From contig CANFGT010000002.1 of the NCBI GenBank assembly GCA_947446815.1, positions 124,001 to 188,000 of the forward strand: a DNA stretch of 64,000 bases, in the 5' to 3' direction. The notes beneath the pieces are model-generated. The model was not told where the DNA came from and ran no database searches. It saw only the letters and a list, made by a program, of their open reading frames with translations. A program made the translations under genes and the position numbers. This document shows positions 1 to 9,245 of the stretch, one piece after another (position 1 is the first letter of the stretch; each line of letters begins with the position of its first letter). Source of the stretch: Acidimicrobiaceae bacterium (GTDB taxonomy: Bacteria > Actinomycetota > Acidimicrobiia > Acidimicrobiales > Ilumatobacteraceae).

Positions 1-960
1 TGCTGCGGTGTCGGTCGCATCGTTACCAACAGGCGCCATCATCGTGGTGGCTTGTTCAAGATCGCTTGCAGCAAGTGGTGCTTTGCCCTGACGTGCACGC
101 ACTTCATCCATTGCCAACGTTGGTTCGCCACTAACAAAACGTCGAAGGTCATCGCGTAGCTGATCTGCACTTGCGTAACGCATCTCGGCATTCTTTGTCA
201 TGCACTTTGCAACGATGGCTTCCAACGGTGTTGGCACATCGGCAACAAGGGAACGAATGCTTGGCGGCAGTTCATTGACTTGCTTGTATGCGGTAGCAAG
301 TGCTGATTCACCAATGAATGGTGCGCGACCGGTGAGCAATTCATAGAGCACAACGCCCAATGAATACAGGTCGGATCGAAGGTCGAGGCCTTCGCCCTTT
401 GCTTGCTCGGGAGAGAAATATGTTGCGGTGCCCATGACGGCGCCGTCTTGTGTGAGGCCTGCGTCATGACCTGCATCAAGTGCGCGCGCGATACCGAAGT
501 CGGCAACCTTTACATCGCCGTTGTCGCCCATGAGAATATTTGCGGGCTTGATGTCGCGGTGCACCACGTTTTTGCGGTGTGCGTAAGCAAGAGCGCCTGC
601 GATGTGACCAGCCACCATGGCGGCGTTACGAGAAGAAAAACGAGTCTGCTGGCGCAACACGGCGGCCAAAGTTTTGCCCTTCACGTATTCCATTGCCATG
701 AAATAGGTATTGCCGGTTTGGCCCCAGTCGTACACCGCCACGATGTTGGGGTGGTTCAGTCCTGCAACTGATTGGGCCTCGCGGCGGAAACGCTCGACGA
801 AGTTGGGGTCGATGGCGTGCTCGGGGAAGAGAACCTTGAGAGCGACCTCGCGGTCGAGGAGGAGGTCGCGAGCCAGGAAGACATCTGCCATGCCGCCACG
901 GCCGATGCGGGGACCGAGTTCATAGCGATCGTTAATGACCGTGGGGTTCTGGTTCGACAT
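1..960 (-). CDS. pknB: Serine/threonine protein kinase, PknB type (3' end outside window)
   Basis: Only the first 320 residues lie in the window. They form a complete Hanks-type kinase domain: glycine loop GRGGMADV at residues 20-27, ATP lysine K42 in VALKVL, catalytic HRDIKPAN from residue 134, and DFG at 154-156, followed by a linker. The PASTA and transmembrane parts expected of PknB would lie past the left edge, so the PknB rather than PknA assignment rests on context. In this family the kinase phosphorylates division and cell-wall proteins in response to muropeptides or lipid II. It is the last visible gene of the fhaA-to-pknB operon, 46 bases after pbpA. The start MSNQNP is the natural one; a TAGCCT lies 12 bases upstream. 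Confidence 0.93.
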   Translation of the reverse strand, partial: MSNQNPTVINDRYELGPRIGRGGMADVFLARDLLLDREVALKVLFPEHAIDPNFVERFRREAQSVAGLNHPNIVAVYDWGQTGNTYFMAMEYVKGKTLAAVLRQQTRFSSRNAAMVAGHIAGALAYAHRKNVVHRDIKPANILMGDNGDVKVADFGIARALDAGHDAGLTQDGAVMGTATYFSPEQAKGEGLDLRSDLYSLGVVLYELLTGRAPFIGESALATAYKQVNELPPSIRSLVADVPTPLEAIVAKCMTKNAEMRYASADQLRDDLRRFVSGEPTLAMDEVRARQGKAPLAASDLEQATTMMAPVGNDATDTAA

Positions 961-1006
961 AAGGCTCTTTAGAGGCTACCCCTGACGCCAATAGGACTAG
1001 GGGCAG

Positions 1007-2497
1007 CTATGGCAGCAGTGGAAGGGCGACGTCAAGGATTTGCTTGGCAATGGGACCAGCCAGATGACCACCGGTGCTGGCACTCACATCATCATTCACG
1101 CCCTTGATGAAGACCGAGATCGCCACTTTGGGCGCTTCGGCAGGAGCAAAGCCCATAATCCATGCGTGTGAACGTTGGCGCTGGCCCTCTGGGTTCAACT
1201 GGGCCGTACCCGTCTTCACGGCAACAGAGATTCCGTTCTTTAATGCAATGCAACAAGACGCAGTTCCGTTGGTGGCAACGCCAATCATGAGTTGCGTGAG
1301 GGTGGCAGCCGTTGTCGGCGCCATGGTGGTCTTCCAGAGCTGTGGCGACGTTGTCTTGATGGGTGCGCCGGAATGTGTGCGGGTCTCTTGCACCACGAAC
1401 GGGGCCATCATGCGTCCGCCATTGGCAACGCTGCTGGCAATCAGTGCCATATGAAGAGGAGTGATCTGCACTTGGCCTTGGCCGAAGCCGTGAATGGCGA
1501 GAAGAGCGAGTGAGTCGGCGAAATCTTTTGCGGTGCCACCAAAGGTGCTGGCGGCAGCGCCCGGAAGATCGAAGGGCACACGCTCATCGAACCCGAAACG
1601 GTTCACACCATTCACCATGAGGTCGGGACCAACCTCGACAGCGGTTTGGGCAAAAGGAATATTGCAACTACGGCGGAACACTTCGGCCAAGTCACCACCA
1701 CATACTTTTTTGCCGTAATTACGAATCGGCTTTGTGGTGTTAGGTGGAGTCCACGAGCGCGAATTTTTGAAAATGCGATCGAGGGTGAGGAATCCGGTTT
1801 CAAGACCGATCGTGGTGGTCACAACTTTCATCGTGGAACCGGGCATGTAACGCTCTTGATATGCGTTGGCGAGTAGTGGCTTGCGCGAATCGTTCTGCAA
1901 TGCGGTCGCAGCTTCGCTCACCACATTGCTGTCGTGGCTCACGAGAAGGTTTGGGTCAAACGACGGATTTGAATACATGGCCAACACGGCGCCTGTTGTT
2001 GGATTCACCACAACAACAGAGCCTTCTTTGTTGCCGAGAGCTTTCTCGGCTGCTGCCTGAATGCGACTATCAATCGTGAGATTCACACTGCCGGTGACAT
2101 CGCCAGTGGAAAACAAATCGCCTGTTGCTTCTAACTGCTGCTGCGTTGTCTTTCCTGCAAGGACATCGTTTTGCATACGTTCTAGTTGCGTGCGCCCATA
2201 ACCCCATGAGTAGTAGCCAGTGATATTGGCGTAGAGGTCTCCGTATGGGTACTCACGCTGATAATCAAACTGTGAATTACTGCTGGCAGGAAGCTTGATG
2301 CTGTCGGCAATTACTTTGCCGTCGGCAGTAACGATGGTGCCGCGCGCCTTATCGAACTGGCTATACAGCGCGTGCATGTTGCCGGGTTTGTTTTTTAACT
2401 CTTTCTGTTTCACCACTTGCCAGGTGGTGAGTTGTGCAAAGAGAATGCCAAACAATGCCATGAGCACAACAGTGAGATGGCGAATGCGCTGGTTCAT
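1007..2497 (-). CDS. pbpA: Penicillin-binding protein, class B transpeptidase (PbpA-like)
   Basis: A peptidoglycan transpeptidase of 496 residues that cross-links the wall during growth or division. One N-terminal membrane segment (about residues 7-27) is followed by a dimerisation region and the transpeptidase domain. All three penicilloyl-serine motifs are visible: STMK at 221-224, SCN at 277-279 and KTG at 428-430. The start is set by an ATGA overlap with the stop of the upstream rodA gene; an upstream in-frame start would run 42 bases further into rodA. As in other actinobacteria it pairs with the adjacent SEDS polymerase and is probably controlled by the neighbouring kinase and phosphatase. 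The pbpA symbol follows position; FtsI-like paralogues would look similar. Confidence 0.93.
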   Translation of the reverse strand: MNQRIRHLTVVLMALFGILFAQLTTWQVVKQKELKNKPGNMHALYSQFDKARGTIVTADGKVIADSIKLPASSNSQFDYQREYPYGDLYANITGYYSWGYGRTQLERMQNDVLAGKTTQQQLEATGDLFSTGDVTGSVNLTIDSRIQAAAEKALGNKEGSVVVVNPTTGAVLAMYSNPSFDPNLLVSHDSNVVSEAATALQNDSRKPLLANAYQERYMPGSTMKVVTTTIGLETGFLTLDRIFKNSRSWTPPNTTKPIRNYGKKVCGGDLAEVFRRSCNIPFAQTAVEVGPDLMVNGVNRFGFDERVPFDLPGAAASTFGGTAKDFADSLALLAIHGFGQGQVQITPLHMALIASSVANGGRMMAPFVVQETRTHSGAPIKTTSPQLWKTTMAPTTAATLTQLMIGVATNGTASCCIALKNGISVAVKTGTAQLNPEGQRQRSHAWIMGFAPAEAPKVAISVFIKGVNDDVSASTGGHLAGPIAKQILDVALPLLP

Positions 2498-3870
2498 TGC
2501 GTGGCCTCGCTCATACGTGCAGCACGTTGCAGACGCCACGTTGCAAAACGTTCAGCGATGCTCGCACTGTCGGGCACTTCATGCAGGCTGCGTGCGGTGG
2601 AATCACTAATGCGAATGAGAATGGCAAGCAATACGTAGTTGGCGACAAGCGAAGAGCCGCCGTAGCTCATGAATGGAAGCGTGACACCAGTGAGTGGCAC
2701 GACGCGCAACACGCCACCAACAATGATGAATGTTTGCACCGCAGAAATTGTGGTGAGACCAACGGCGAGCAACTTTTCAAAATCTCGCTGTGCGCGCAAT
2801 GCAGTGCGCATGCCGGCGCCGACGAGCAATGCATATGCGGCGAGAACTGTGGCCACACCAATCAGACCCATCTCTTCGCCGAGCGCAGCAAAGATGAAGT
2901 CGTTGTGCGCTGCAGGAATGAGATCAGGCGAGCCCATGCCTAAACCTGTGCCGGTGAGGCCACCATGGGCCATGCCGTACAACGCCTGAATCGGTTGATA
3001 GCCGCGGCCACTTTCTTGCGCCCACGGGTTTAGCCAGATATCAACACGTGTGCGTACGTGAGAAAACATTTGATACGCAATGAATGCTCCGGCAGCAAAG
3101 AGTCCGCCGCCCATCACGAGGAAACTTGTGCGCTCGGTTGCTACCCACAGCATCACCACAAACAATGTGAAAAAGAGAAGTGACGAGCCGAGATCTTTTT
3201 CGCCCACCATCACCACAACCGATACGGCCCATGCAACGAGGATGGGAGCGAGATGACGTAATTCAGGAAGTGTGACACCAAGGAAACGAATGTGGCCATC
3301 CACGATGAGGTCACGACGCTCAGCGAGATAGCCCGCAAAGAAAATTGCCAAAAGAATCTTTGCGAACTCGCCAGGCTGGAAGTTGATAGGACCGATACTG
3401 ACCCAGATGCGTGCGCCGCCACTGGTGAAACCCACACCAGGAATCAGTGGCAGGAGCAACAACACCAAACCAGCCGCAAGTGAAGTGAATTGGTAACGGC
3501 GAAGGTCGCCCGTGCGTTCGATGACGATGAGAGTGGCAGCGAAGGCAAGCAAGCCGACGAGGCTCCACGTTGCTTGCAAGCCGGCCCAACGGTCGTTGAG
3601 TCGTGCAATCATCACAAAGCCAAGGCCGTGAACGAACGCTGCCATGGGCAGAAACATTGGGTCCGCACCCTTGGCTGTGAGTCGCACAACAACATGACCA
3701 CAGGCCAATAAACCCAGTACAAACAGCATGAATGGCACCATGCGCGCGGGCATGGTGGAGTGTTTGCCGAGCGAGGCAAGAACGTATGCCGCCGCAGTGA
3801 TGATGCCCGACAATGCGACCAGACCCAGTTCTGTTCTCCTGCGGGAGCGAGCGACGGATCCCTCGGACAT
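2494..3870 (-). CDS. rodA: SEDS-family peptidoglycan polymerase, RodA/FtsW
   Basis: A multi-pass membrane glycosyltransferase of 458 residues with about ten hydrophobic segments. Family hallmarks include GYQPIQALYGMAHGGLTGTG in the middle and the C-terminal LPFMSYGGSS signature. SEDS proteins polymerise lipid II and work with a class B PBP, here the next gene, which overlaps it by four bases. The start at 3870 (MSEGSVARSRRR) is chosen because it lies four bases after the pstP stop and follows TAGGA on the coding strand; a further 17 upstream residues are open but would overlap pstP and are proline-rich. RodA versus FtsW cannot be settled by sequence alone; the operon position matches actinobacterial rodA. 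Confidence 0.9.
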   Translation of the reverse strand: MSEGSVARSRRRTELGLVALSGIITAAAYVLASLGKHSTMPARMVPFMLFVLGLLACGHVVVRLTAKGADPMFLPMAAFVHGLGFVMIARLNDRWAGLQATWSLVGLLAFAATLIVIERTGDLRRYQFTSLAAGLVLLLLPLIPGVGFTSGGARIWVSIGPINFQPGEFAKILLAIFFAGYLAERRDLIVDGHIRFLGVTLPELRHLAPILVAWAVSVVVMVGEKDLGSSLLFFTLFVVMLWVATERTSFLVMGGGLFAAGAFIAYQMFSHVRTRVDIWLNPWAQESGRGYQPIQALYGMAHGGLTGTGLGMGSPDLIPAAHNDFIFAALGEEMGLIGVATVLAAYALLVGAGMRTALRAQRDFEKLLAVGLTTISAVQTFIIVGGVLRVVPLTGVTLPFMSYGGSSLVANYVLLAILIRISDSTARSLHEVPDSASIAERFATWRLQRAARMSEATQ

Positions 3871-3874
3871 ATTC

Positions 3875-5032
3875 CTACTTCGCGACGGTGGTGGAAGTGG
3901 TGGTGGTCGATACATCGACAATTGGCATTTGGTCCAACATCAAATATTTCGCGGCTTGACCCGATGATGTGAATTCGCGATTTGTTTCCACTTCTCGTCG
4001 TACATATTCGGGTAAGTCTTTACTGCTCAACGAGGTTTGCGTGTCGACCGTGGGTTGGAACCACAACATGCCACCAGGCCGACCGCGATAGACGACCACG
4101 TTGTCTTGATCATTGAATCCAATGAAGTATCCGCTGCGTGCATACACGCCGACAACAGTGAAGACGCCGAGAACTATTGCGACAAGGGCAGACCAGAACA
4201 ATGCAACACCGAAACGACCCTTCTTGTTCGTCGCCGGCTGTGGCGCTGGAGTTTCAATGACAACAGGCATCTGCTGCGTCTCGTCGGGTTCATCAAGAAC
4301 GATAGGTGCGCTGATGTCGTCAAGAATGTCAAGAACAATCACCGTGGTGTTATCGCGTCCACCATTGGTATTGGCAACGAGAACTAAAGCTTCTGCAGTC
4401 TCTTGAGGGTCGGAGTGTTCCGTGAGAATGCGCGCGATTTCGATGTCAGTAACTTCGTCAACAAGGCCATCGCTACACAACACCAAGCGATCACCTGTGC
4501 GAACAAGGTGACTGAATACATCTACTTGCACATTGCGGTCAATACCCATTGCGCGAGTCACGATGTTGCGACGAGGATGCACACGTGCTTCCTCCGGCGT
4601 GATGATGCCTTCGTTCACGAGTTCTTGCACGTAACTGTGGTCAACCGACAAACGCGTGAGTGCCGCACTACGGAAGAGATATGTGCGCGAATCGCCAACG
4701 TTTGCAATAAGAATGCGTGGCTCTTCGCCAGGCACAACCGCTGCGGCAGTGAGAGTGGTACCCATGCCGCTTTGCGTGCTGTCGTCAAGACTTGCTGTGT
4801 AGATAGCAGTATTTGCTTGCTGTACGAGTTCGCGGAATTGATCTGGCGTGCGGATACCCATGCGTGCACCACTGCGAACTGTTGAGACAGCTAAAGCGCT
4901 CGCGACTTCGCCGGCGTTATGTCCGCCCATGCCATCGGCAACGATGTACAAGTTCTCTTCAGCGTGGAAGCTGTCTTCGTTTTGTTGTCGCACCATTCCG
5001 ACATCTGTGGTGGCGCCCCATCTGAGTTTCAT
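3875..5032 (-). CDS. pstP: PP2C-family Ser/Thr protein phosphatase with C-terminal membrane anchor
   Basis: Reverses phosphorylation by the PknB-type kinase of the same operon. Residues 1-235 form a PP2C domain with the metal-binding motifs NEDSFHAEENLYIVADGMGGH, GDSRTY, SDGLVDEV and GGRDNTT. A linker leads to one transmembrane helix near residues 285-307 and an extracytoplasmic tail ending in a threonine-rich stretch. The 385-residue length is shorter than mycobacterial PstP, mostly in the tail. It starts with an ATGA overlap on fhaB, implying translational coupling. Kinase and phosphatase in one transcript is the usual actinobacterial layout. Confidence 0.93.
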   Translation of the reverse strand: MKLRWGATTDVGMVRQQNEDSFHAEENLYIVADGMGGHNAGEVASALAVSTVRSGARMGIRTPDQFRELVQQANTAIYTASLDDSTQSGMGTTLTAAAVVPGEEPRILIANVGDSRTYLFRSAALTRLSVDHSYVQELVNEGIITPEEARVHPRRNIVTRAMGIDRNVQVDVFSHLVRTGDRLVLCSDGLVDEVTDIEIARILTEHSDPQETAEALVLVANTNGGRDNTTVIVLDILDDISAPIVLDEPDETQQMPVVIETPAPQPATNKKGRFGVALFWSALVAIVLGVFTVVGVYARSGYFIGFNDQDNVVVYRGRPGGMLWFQPTVDTQTSLSSKDLPEYVRREVETNREFTSSGQAAKYLMLDQMPIVDVSTTTTSTTVAK

Positions 5033-5481
5033 GAACGCATCTCCAACACCGTTGAGCCCACTTGAATTCTGTCGCCTTTTCGCACGGAACGTTCGCCACT
5101 AAGACGTTGGCCGTTGACGAAGCTGCCGTTAGTGGATTGCAAGTCAACTACCCACGCACCTTCAGGTCGAATTTCAATACGTGCGTGGTGTGACGAAATA
5201 AAGTTGTCGTCATCGATGATGATGTCGTTGTCATCTAGGCGACCGATGGTGAGTGCATTCGACAACGTGTAGGTGCGACCACGATGCTGCTTTGGTTCAA
5301 TCACCACGAAGACCGATGCACCTTTGGGCGCGGATTTTTTCTTGCGGCGCTTTCCTAGGCCTGGTTCTGTAGCAACTGGGGTGCGCACTTCGCTCCACAC
5401 GGCCCATAACACGCGACCAAAAAAGAGATAGATGAAAGCAAGAAGAAGAATCTTCAGTGCTGTGAGAAGTTGATCTGTCAT
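5029..5481 (-). CDS. fhaB: Membrane-anchored FHA-domain protein (FhaB/FipA-like)
   Basis: A 150-residue protein with an N-terminal hydrophobic helix (about residues 8-25), a basic linker containing KRRKKKSAPK, and a C-terminal FHA domain holding the classic GRLDDND, SSHHARIE and STNGSFVNGQRL motifs that read phosphothreonine. In mycobacteria the equivalent protein is a substrate of the adjacent kinase and links it to division. It sits seven bases after fhaA and overlaps pstP by four bases. The assignment is firm at domain level; specific partners are inferred from the operon. Confidence 0.9.
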   Translation of the reverse strand: MTDQLLTALKILLLAFIYLFFGRVLWAVWSEVRTPVATEPGLGKRRKKKSAPKGASVFVVIEPKQHRGRTYTLSNALTIGRLDDNDIIIDDDNFISSHHARIEIRPEGAWVVDLQSTNGSFVNGQRLSGERSVRKGDRIQVGSTVLEMRS

Positions 5482-5488
5482 GTTCGGG

Positions 5489-6211
5489 CTACGACGCCTC
5501 GAACCGCACCTGGGCCGTGCCGAAGTTGATCACGTCGCCATGTTGCAGAAGTTGCTCACCGGTAATCAGCACGCCGTTCACCTTTGTGCCGTTGGTGGAA
5601 CCAAGATCGCGCACCACAACTTCACCGGCTGCGCATACAAACTCTGAGTGCTTGCGGCTGACGTTGGTGTCGTTGAGCACAATGTCGTTCTCTAAGTGAC
5701 GACCCAAGATGTAATGGCCTTCGTGCAATTCGATGCGCTGACCATTCGGAAGGCTGAGTACTGCTGGCGGGCGGTCGAACGCCGAAGAAACTGCGGTGAG
5801 AAGGGGAGCCGGAGTTTCGGTTGCTGCAGCAGGCGGGGCTTCGGGGGTGATGTTGCGAGAGTCAATGTCGAACTTCCCACGGCGAAGGTCGGGGTTGGTG
5901 CGCAAGGCCACGCGAGCCTTGCCTTCCACGTGGTAGCCCTCTTGAGAGATGTATTCGCGCAGGGCGACGGTGAGTTCCTGCAGCAAGGTGGGCTCAACGT
6001 CGGCAAAGCCTTCGCGGTCTTCGGGGCTGAGCTGGATGAGATAGCTGTTGGGCACCACGCGACGGCCCTGGGCATCGACATCTCGCTCAGAATCGACGAT
6101 TTGGAGCAATTTGCGACCCAATTGCAGGGGCTTGACCCCGGACTTGAAGGCACGGGAAAAGAGGCCATCAAAGAGGTTCTCCATTGACCGTTCCACGGTG
6201 CCTTTTGCCAT
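5489..6211 (-). CDS. fhaA: FHA-domain protein with DUF3662 N-terminus (FhaA-like)
   Basis: First gene of the wall-growth operon, 240 residues. Residues 1-120 match the DUF3662 domain typical of FhaA (MENLFDGLFSRAFKSGVKPL near the start), then a short Pro/Ala linker, then an FHA domain at about 150-238 with GRHLENDIVL, SRKHSEF and STNGTKVNG. FhaA-type proteins bind phosphothreonines on kinases and on the lipid II flippase MviN. The linker is much shorter than in Mycobacterium. The ATG is preceded by TAGCCT with exactly six bases between, so the operon mRNA may be leaderless; no Shine-Dalgarno is seen. Confidence 0.9.
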   Translation of the reverse strand: MAKGTVERSMENLFDGLFSRAFKSGVKPLQLGRKLLQIVDSERDVDAQGRRVVPNSYLIQLSPEDREGFADVEPTLLQELTVALREYISQEGYHVEGKARVALRTNPDLRRGKFDIDSRNITPEAPPAAATETPAPLLTAVSSAFDRPPAVLSLPNGQRIELHEGHYILGRHLENDIVLNDTNVSRKHSEFVCAAGEVVVRDLGSTNGTKVNGVLITGEQLLQHGDVINFGTAQVRFEAS

Positions 6212-6217
6212 GGGGAC

Positions 6218-6223
6218 AGGCTA
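6218..6223 (-). promoter_or_regulatory. Candidate -10 element for leaderless fhaA operon transcript
   Basis: TAGCCT on the minus strand ends six bases before the fhaA ATG, placing the expected transcription start on the A of the start codon. This is one of seven identical-geometry cases in the window. No convincing -35 is claimed. Confidence 0.45.
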
Positions 6224-6270
6224 CTTGCGGGGCCTGTGGGGCTGGGGGCAATCAACCCAATAGAGACGTA

Positions 6271-7251
6271 TTACCAAGCGGTGTTGATTTCGCCCTCGGG
6301 GTAACTACGGAAGAGGGTTGCAGGAAGCCCATGCTCCGGCGCCTTCGTTGCACGAACAGCAGCGAAGAGATATTGACCGAGATCATTGCGGCGCCAGTCG
6401 ACCATTCGGATTGCATCTTGGAAACGAGGGTGTCCTGAGTAATCAACGTGATGTGCATCGGCAGTAAACGTGGTCTCAGGCTCAAAACCAGTGAACTTCA
6501 AGAGTTGCACAAGTTCATGCATCGTGAATTCGCGATTGTGACGGCCATAGGGACCAAAACCGGAATATGGGTCGTAAATACTGAGTCCATCGGCCATTGC
6601 GAGGACGTTGTTCATGCGGGCAACGTTCGGAGTTGTGACAACAAGAAGGCCATCGGGCTTCAACACGCGTCGAATTTCCTTCAGGGTGTGCACCGGATTC
6701 ATGAGGAGATGTTCAATGATTTCGCAGAACACCACTACTTCGAAGGAAGCATCGTCGTAAGGAAAACGTGACTCCTCAAGATTGAAATGATCAAAGTCCA
6801 AGTTGGCACTCTGACGACCGCTGCCGTCATCCCAAGTAAATACCTGAGTGCGCTTTCCTTCTTCACCACCGAAATAATTCGCGAGCGAGAGTTCAAGGTT
6901 CGTATGTTCACGCAACAAATAGGTAATGAAATAGGGGTTAGAACCAAGCTCCAGACAACGACCAGTTTCATTTTGGACCAGTTGCCATGAATGGATGCAT
7001 CGATAAAACGCGTCCAACGCATAACCGTCGAGGTCTCCTGGCTTGCTGTCATCAATGGTGATGCCGGTAAAAGCTTGCATCAACTTTTCTTCAGTGAGAC
7101 CCGTAGGGAGTTCAAACGAGCGAAATGTTGGAGGATGAGGAAGTAATGCTTGCGCGGTTACTTGAGTGCCACGAACTGTGCGAAGCACGGCGCGAGCCGG
7201 CTTCTCAAGCGGTGTATTGAGAACAACAGATCTGGCAATGCGACGAATCAT
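6271..7251 (-). CDS. SAM-dependent class I methyltransferase
   Basis: A 326-residue protein. The Rossmann-like methyltransferase core starts near residue 100 with CLELGSNPYFITYLL, followed by FEVVVFCEIIEHLLMNP and RVLKPDGLLVVTTPN, the post-motif pattern of the Methyltransf_11/23 group. The 90-residue N-terminal part, rich in Arg and Pro, is not recognised. It lies at the edge of the polysaccharide locus and may methylate a sugar, but substrate cannot be read from sequence. A TACTGT lies seven bases before the ATG, compatible with a leaderless start. It is separated from fhaA by 59 bases and is probably its own transcript. Confidence 0.82.
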   Translation of the reverse strand: MIRRIARSVVLNTPLEKPARAVLRTVRGTQVTAQALLPHPPTFRSFELPTGLTEEKLMQAFTGITIDDSKPGDLDGYALDAFYRCIHSWQLVQNETGRCLELGSNPYFITYLLREHTNLELSLANYFGGEEGKRTQVFTWDDGSGRQSANLDFDHFNLEESRFPYDDASFEVVVFCEIIEHLLMNPVHTLKEIRRVLKPDGLLVVTTPNVARMNNVLAMADGLSIYDPYSGFGPYGRHNREFTMHELVQLLKFTGFEPETTFTADAHHVDYSGHPRFQDAIRMVDWRRNDLGQYLFAAVRATKAPEHGLPATLFRSYPEGEINTAW

Positions 7252-7283
7252 TGAATCAACAGTAACCGTGCGAATAGCGCGCG

Positions 7284-7312
7284 TTGGGGTGTCTTGGGCC
7301 GGTTGATAACCT
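7284..7312 (+). promoter_or_regulatory. Candidate promoter of tRNA-Leu
   Basis: TTGGGG at 7284-7289 and TAACCT at 7307-7312 are separated by 17 bases and end 13 bases before the mature tRNA. The spacing fits a housekeeping sigma promoter; the hexamers are imperfect. The two tRNA-Ser genes here carry similar TTTGGG-type -35 boxes. Confidence 0.4.
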
Positions 7313-7325
7313 GAGTTTTCTACTC

Positions 7326-7411
7326 GCGCGAGTGGCGAAATGGCAGACGCGCTGGCTTCAGGTGCCAGTGTTCGTAAGGACGTGGGGGTTCAAGTCCCCC
7401 CTCGCGCACCA
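7326..7411 (+). tRNA. tRNA-Leu (anticodon CAG)
   Basis: An 86-base class II tRNA. The acceptor stem GCGCGAG (7326-7332) pairs with CTCGCGC (7401-7407), followed by encoded ACCA. The anticodon loop TTCAGGT gives CAG, there is a long variable arm, and the T arm is GGGGGTTCAAGTCCCCC. It stands alone between the wall-growth genes and the polysaccharide locus, on the opposite strand to its left-hand neighbour. Confidence 0.96.
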
Positions 7412-7478
7412 CATACCTCCTTCAGCCTTTTCCTGCTGGGCACTTTTAGTTAGTTCAGATGTGAGAAAATTGGAAAAT

Positions 7479-9236
7479 ATGCAAAAAGCAATGCGCAAAT
7501 GGCCACTTCAGATATTGAAATCTGACTTGCTGATCTCAAATGTGGTTCTCAGCGCAATTGTTCTTGGACTTCTTGTCATTGTTTTGCAACTGTGGCACTG
7601 GTCTCCGTCTGTCCCGCTTTCCATGGGTGGCGACAACAGTTTCTACCTGTCAATCATCAGCAACATGTCTCGAGGACATTCGCTCTATGTCAATCACAGT
7701 CTGGGAGCACCGACTGGACAAACTCTTTATGACTTTCCTCCGGTCGGCGACTTCTTGAACTATGGATTTCTACAAGTCTTAGCGCTCGTCACAAAGAACG
7801 TTGGATTAACAGAAACGCTTTTCTATTTCAGCACTTTCTTCTTTGCAGCAATTTCTGCAAATGTGACCGCGCGGAGACTGGGCATTGGACGCAATCTGTC
7901 AATCGTGATTTCTCTTCTTTTTGCGTTTCTTCCATATCACTTCATGAAGAATGTTCAACACCTGATGTTGAGCAACTATTTTGTTCTTCCACTTATTTTG
8001 TTTGCTGCTTTGGAAATCATTCAGCCCCGTGCTGAATTAACTCGTCGACGTCGGGTACTTTTTCTTCTCGTACTCGGAGCGCTTGCGGGAGGCACAGGTA
8101 TCTACTACGCGATATTTTCCTTTGTTCTGCTTTGTGTCGTATTCGTGTTGTCCGCCGTGAACAACAAAAAATGGAAATCACAATTAAAGAGATTTTCTCT
8201 CTACCTCATTGGGATGTTCTCGATGATTGTGATTTCAGCAGTGCCAACGGTTCTGTATGGAATGAAAAATGGGTTTTATAACTTTCAACGATCCTTCTCT
8301 GACGTCGAGTATTACGGGTTAAAGATCGCCAATCTTTTCCGCCCGATTGTTGATCACCGCATAGGTCTTTTCCGTTCGATTTCTGCACATTTCGGACCGT
8401 CCTTTATTCCTGGCGAACCAGTCGAAATGTTGGGAATTATTGGAGCTGTATGCTTGGCCGGACTTCTAGTTTTCGCTGCACATTCCATTTTCTCAACAAG
8501 AAGCAAATCCGAACAAGAACTGCAAGTTTCATTAGTTGCAGTTGTTGTAGTAGTCGCAATTCTCTTCTCTGCGGTGGATTCGTTTAACACGATTTTCTTT
8601 GTTTTAGGTCTTAATCAAATTCGAGTATGGGCTCGCATTACGCCATTGATTGCCTTCTGTGCGTTTGCATTTGGTGCAATTTTCTTTGAGCGATGGCGGC
8701 AGAAACGTAATGCTCGAAATCCGTTTGCATACGTAGGGTTATGTGCCGTTGTACTAACAATAGGAATTTACGATCAAACGAGCACAACGTATATTCCGCA
8801 ATATCAACTGAATTCAATGTTGTGGAGTAGAGAAGAGGCATTTACTCGTGCCGCCGATCAAGCATTCCCAGCCGGAAGCATGGTCTACCAATTGCCAGTC
8901 GTTGTCTTCCCCGAGAATGGACCAACAGTGAAAATGGAAGATTATGCGCAATCATTTCCGTTTGTTCATGGTTCAAAGTTGCGATGGAGTTACGGCCACA
9001 TGAAGACAAGGCCAAGCCCATTTCATGAGAAGGCAGCGACTTTGAACGGATCAAAATTATTGAACTTCTTGAAGTCTCGTGAATTTGTTGGTCTTCAGAT
9101 CACACGAAGAGGATTTGAAGATCGAGGAGAAAAAGTGATTGCGGATGCGCTCTCACATGGAGCGAAGATTCTCTATCAAAGCAGCGATCAAGAAGAAGTT
9201 CTTCTAGACATTCGTAATGTTAAGAACAAGCCGTAA
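7479..9236 (+). CDS. Multi-pass membrane protein, GT-C glycosyltransferase-like
   Basis: About 585 residues with roughly ten to twelve hydrophobic helices and an extracytoplasmic C-terminal domain of about 120 residues. The first loop carries GGDNSFYLS followed by LGAPTGQTLYDFPP, a layout seen in lipid-linked-sugar glycosyltransferases of the GT-C fold and in YfhO-like proteins. A role in adding sugars outside the membrane is therefore inferred, not shown. The frame is open upstream through the tRNA, so the start is uncertain: ATG at 7479, GTG at 7461 and ATG at 7491 are candidates, and GGA precedes 7479 weakly. The gene is visibly richer in A and T than its neighbours, suggesting acquisition. 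Confidence 0.75.
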   Translation: MQKAMRKWPLQILKSDLLISNVVLSAIVLGLLVIVLQLWHWSPSVPLSMGGDNSFYLSIISNMSRGHSLYVNHSLGAPTGQTLYDFPPVGDFLNYGFLQVLALVTKNVGLTETLFYFSTFFFAAISANVTARRLGIGRNLSIVISLLFAFLPYHFMKNVQHLMLSNYFVLPLILFAALEIIQPRAELTRRRRVLFLLVLGALAGGTGIYYAIFSFVLLCVVFVLSAVNNKKWKSQLKRFSLYLIGMFSMIVISAVPTVLYGMKNGFYNFQRSFSDVEYYGLKIANLFRPIVDHRIGLFRSISAHFGPSFIPGEPVEMLGIIGAVCLAGLLVFAAHSIFSTRSKSEQELQVSLVAVVVVVAILFSAVDSFNTIFFVLGLNQIRVWARITPLIAFCAFAFGAIFFERWRQKRNARNPFAYVGLCAVVLTIGIYDQTSTTYIPQYQLNSMLWSREEAFTRAADQAFPAGSMVYQLPVVVFPENGPTVKMEDYAQSFPFVHGSKLRWSYGHMKTRPSPFHEKAATLNGSKLLNFLKSREFVGLQITRRGFEDRGEKVIADALSHGAKILYQSSDQEEVLLDIRNVKNKP

Positions 9237-9245
9237 GTAAGAGAT

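Noticed and set aside
7284-7478. N-terminal extension of the GT-C-like protein through the tRNA-Leu gene
   Set aside because: The frame is open but encodes the tRNA itself; the protein starts later.
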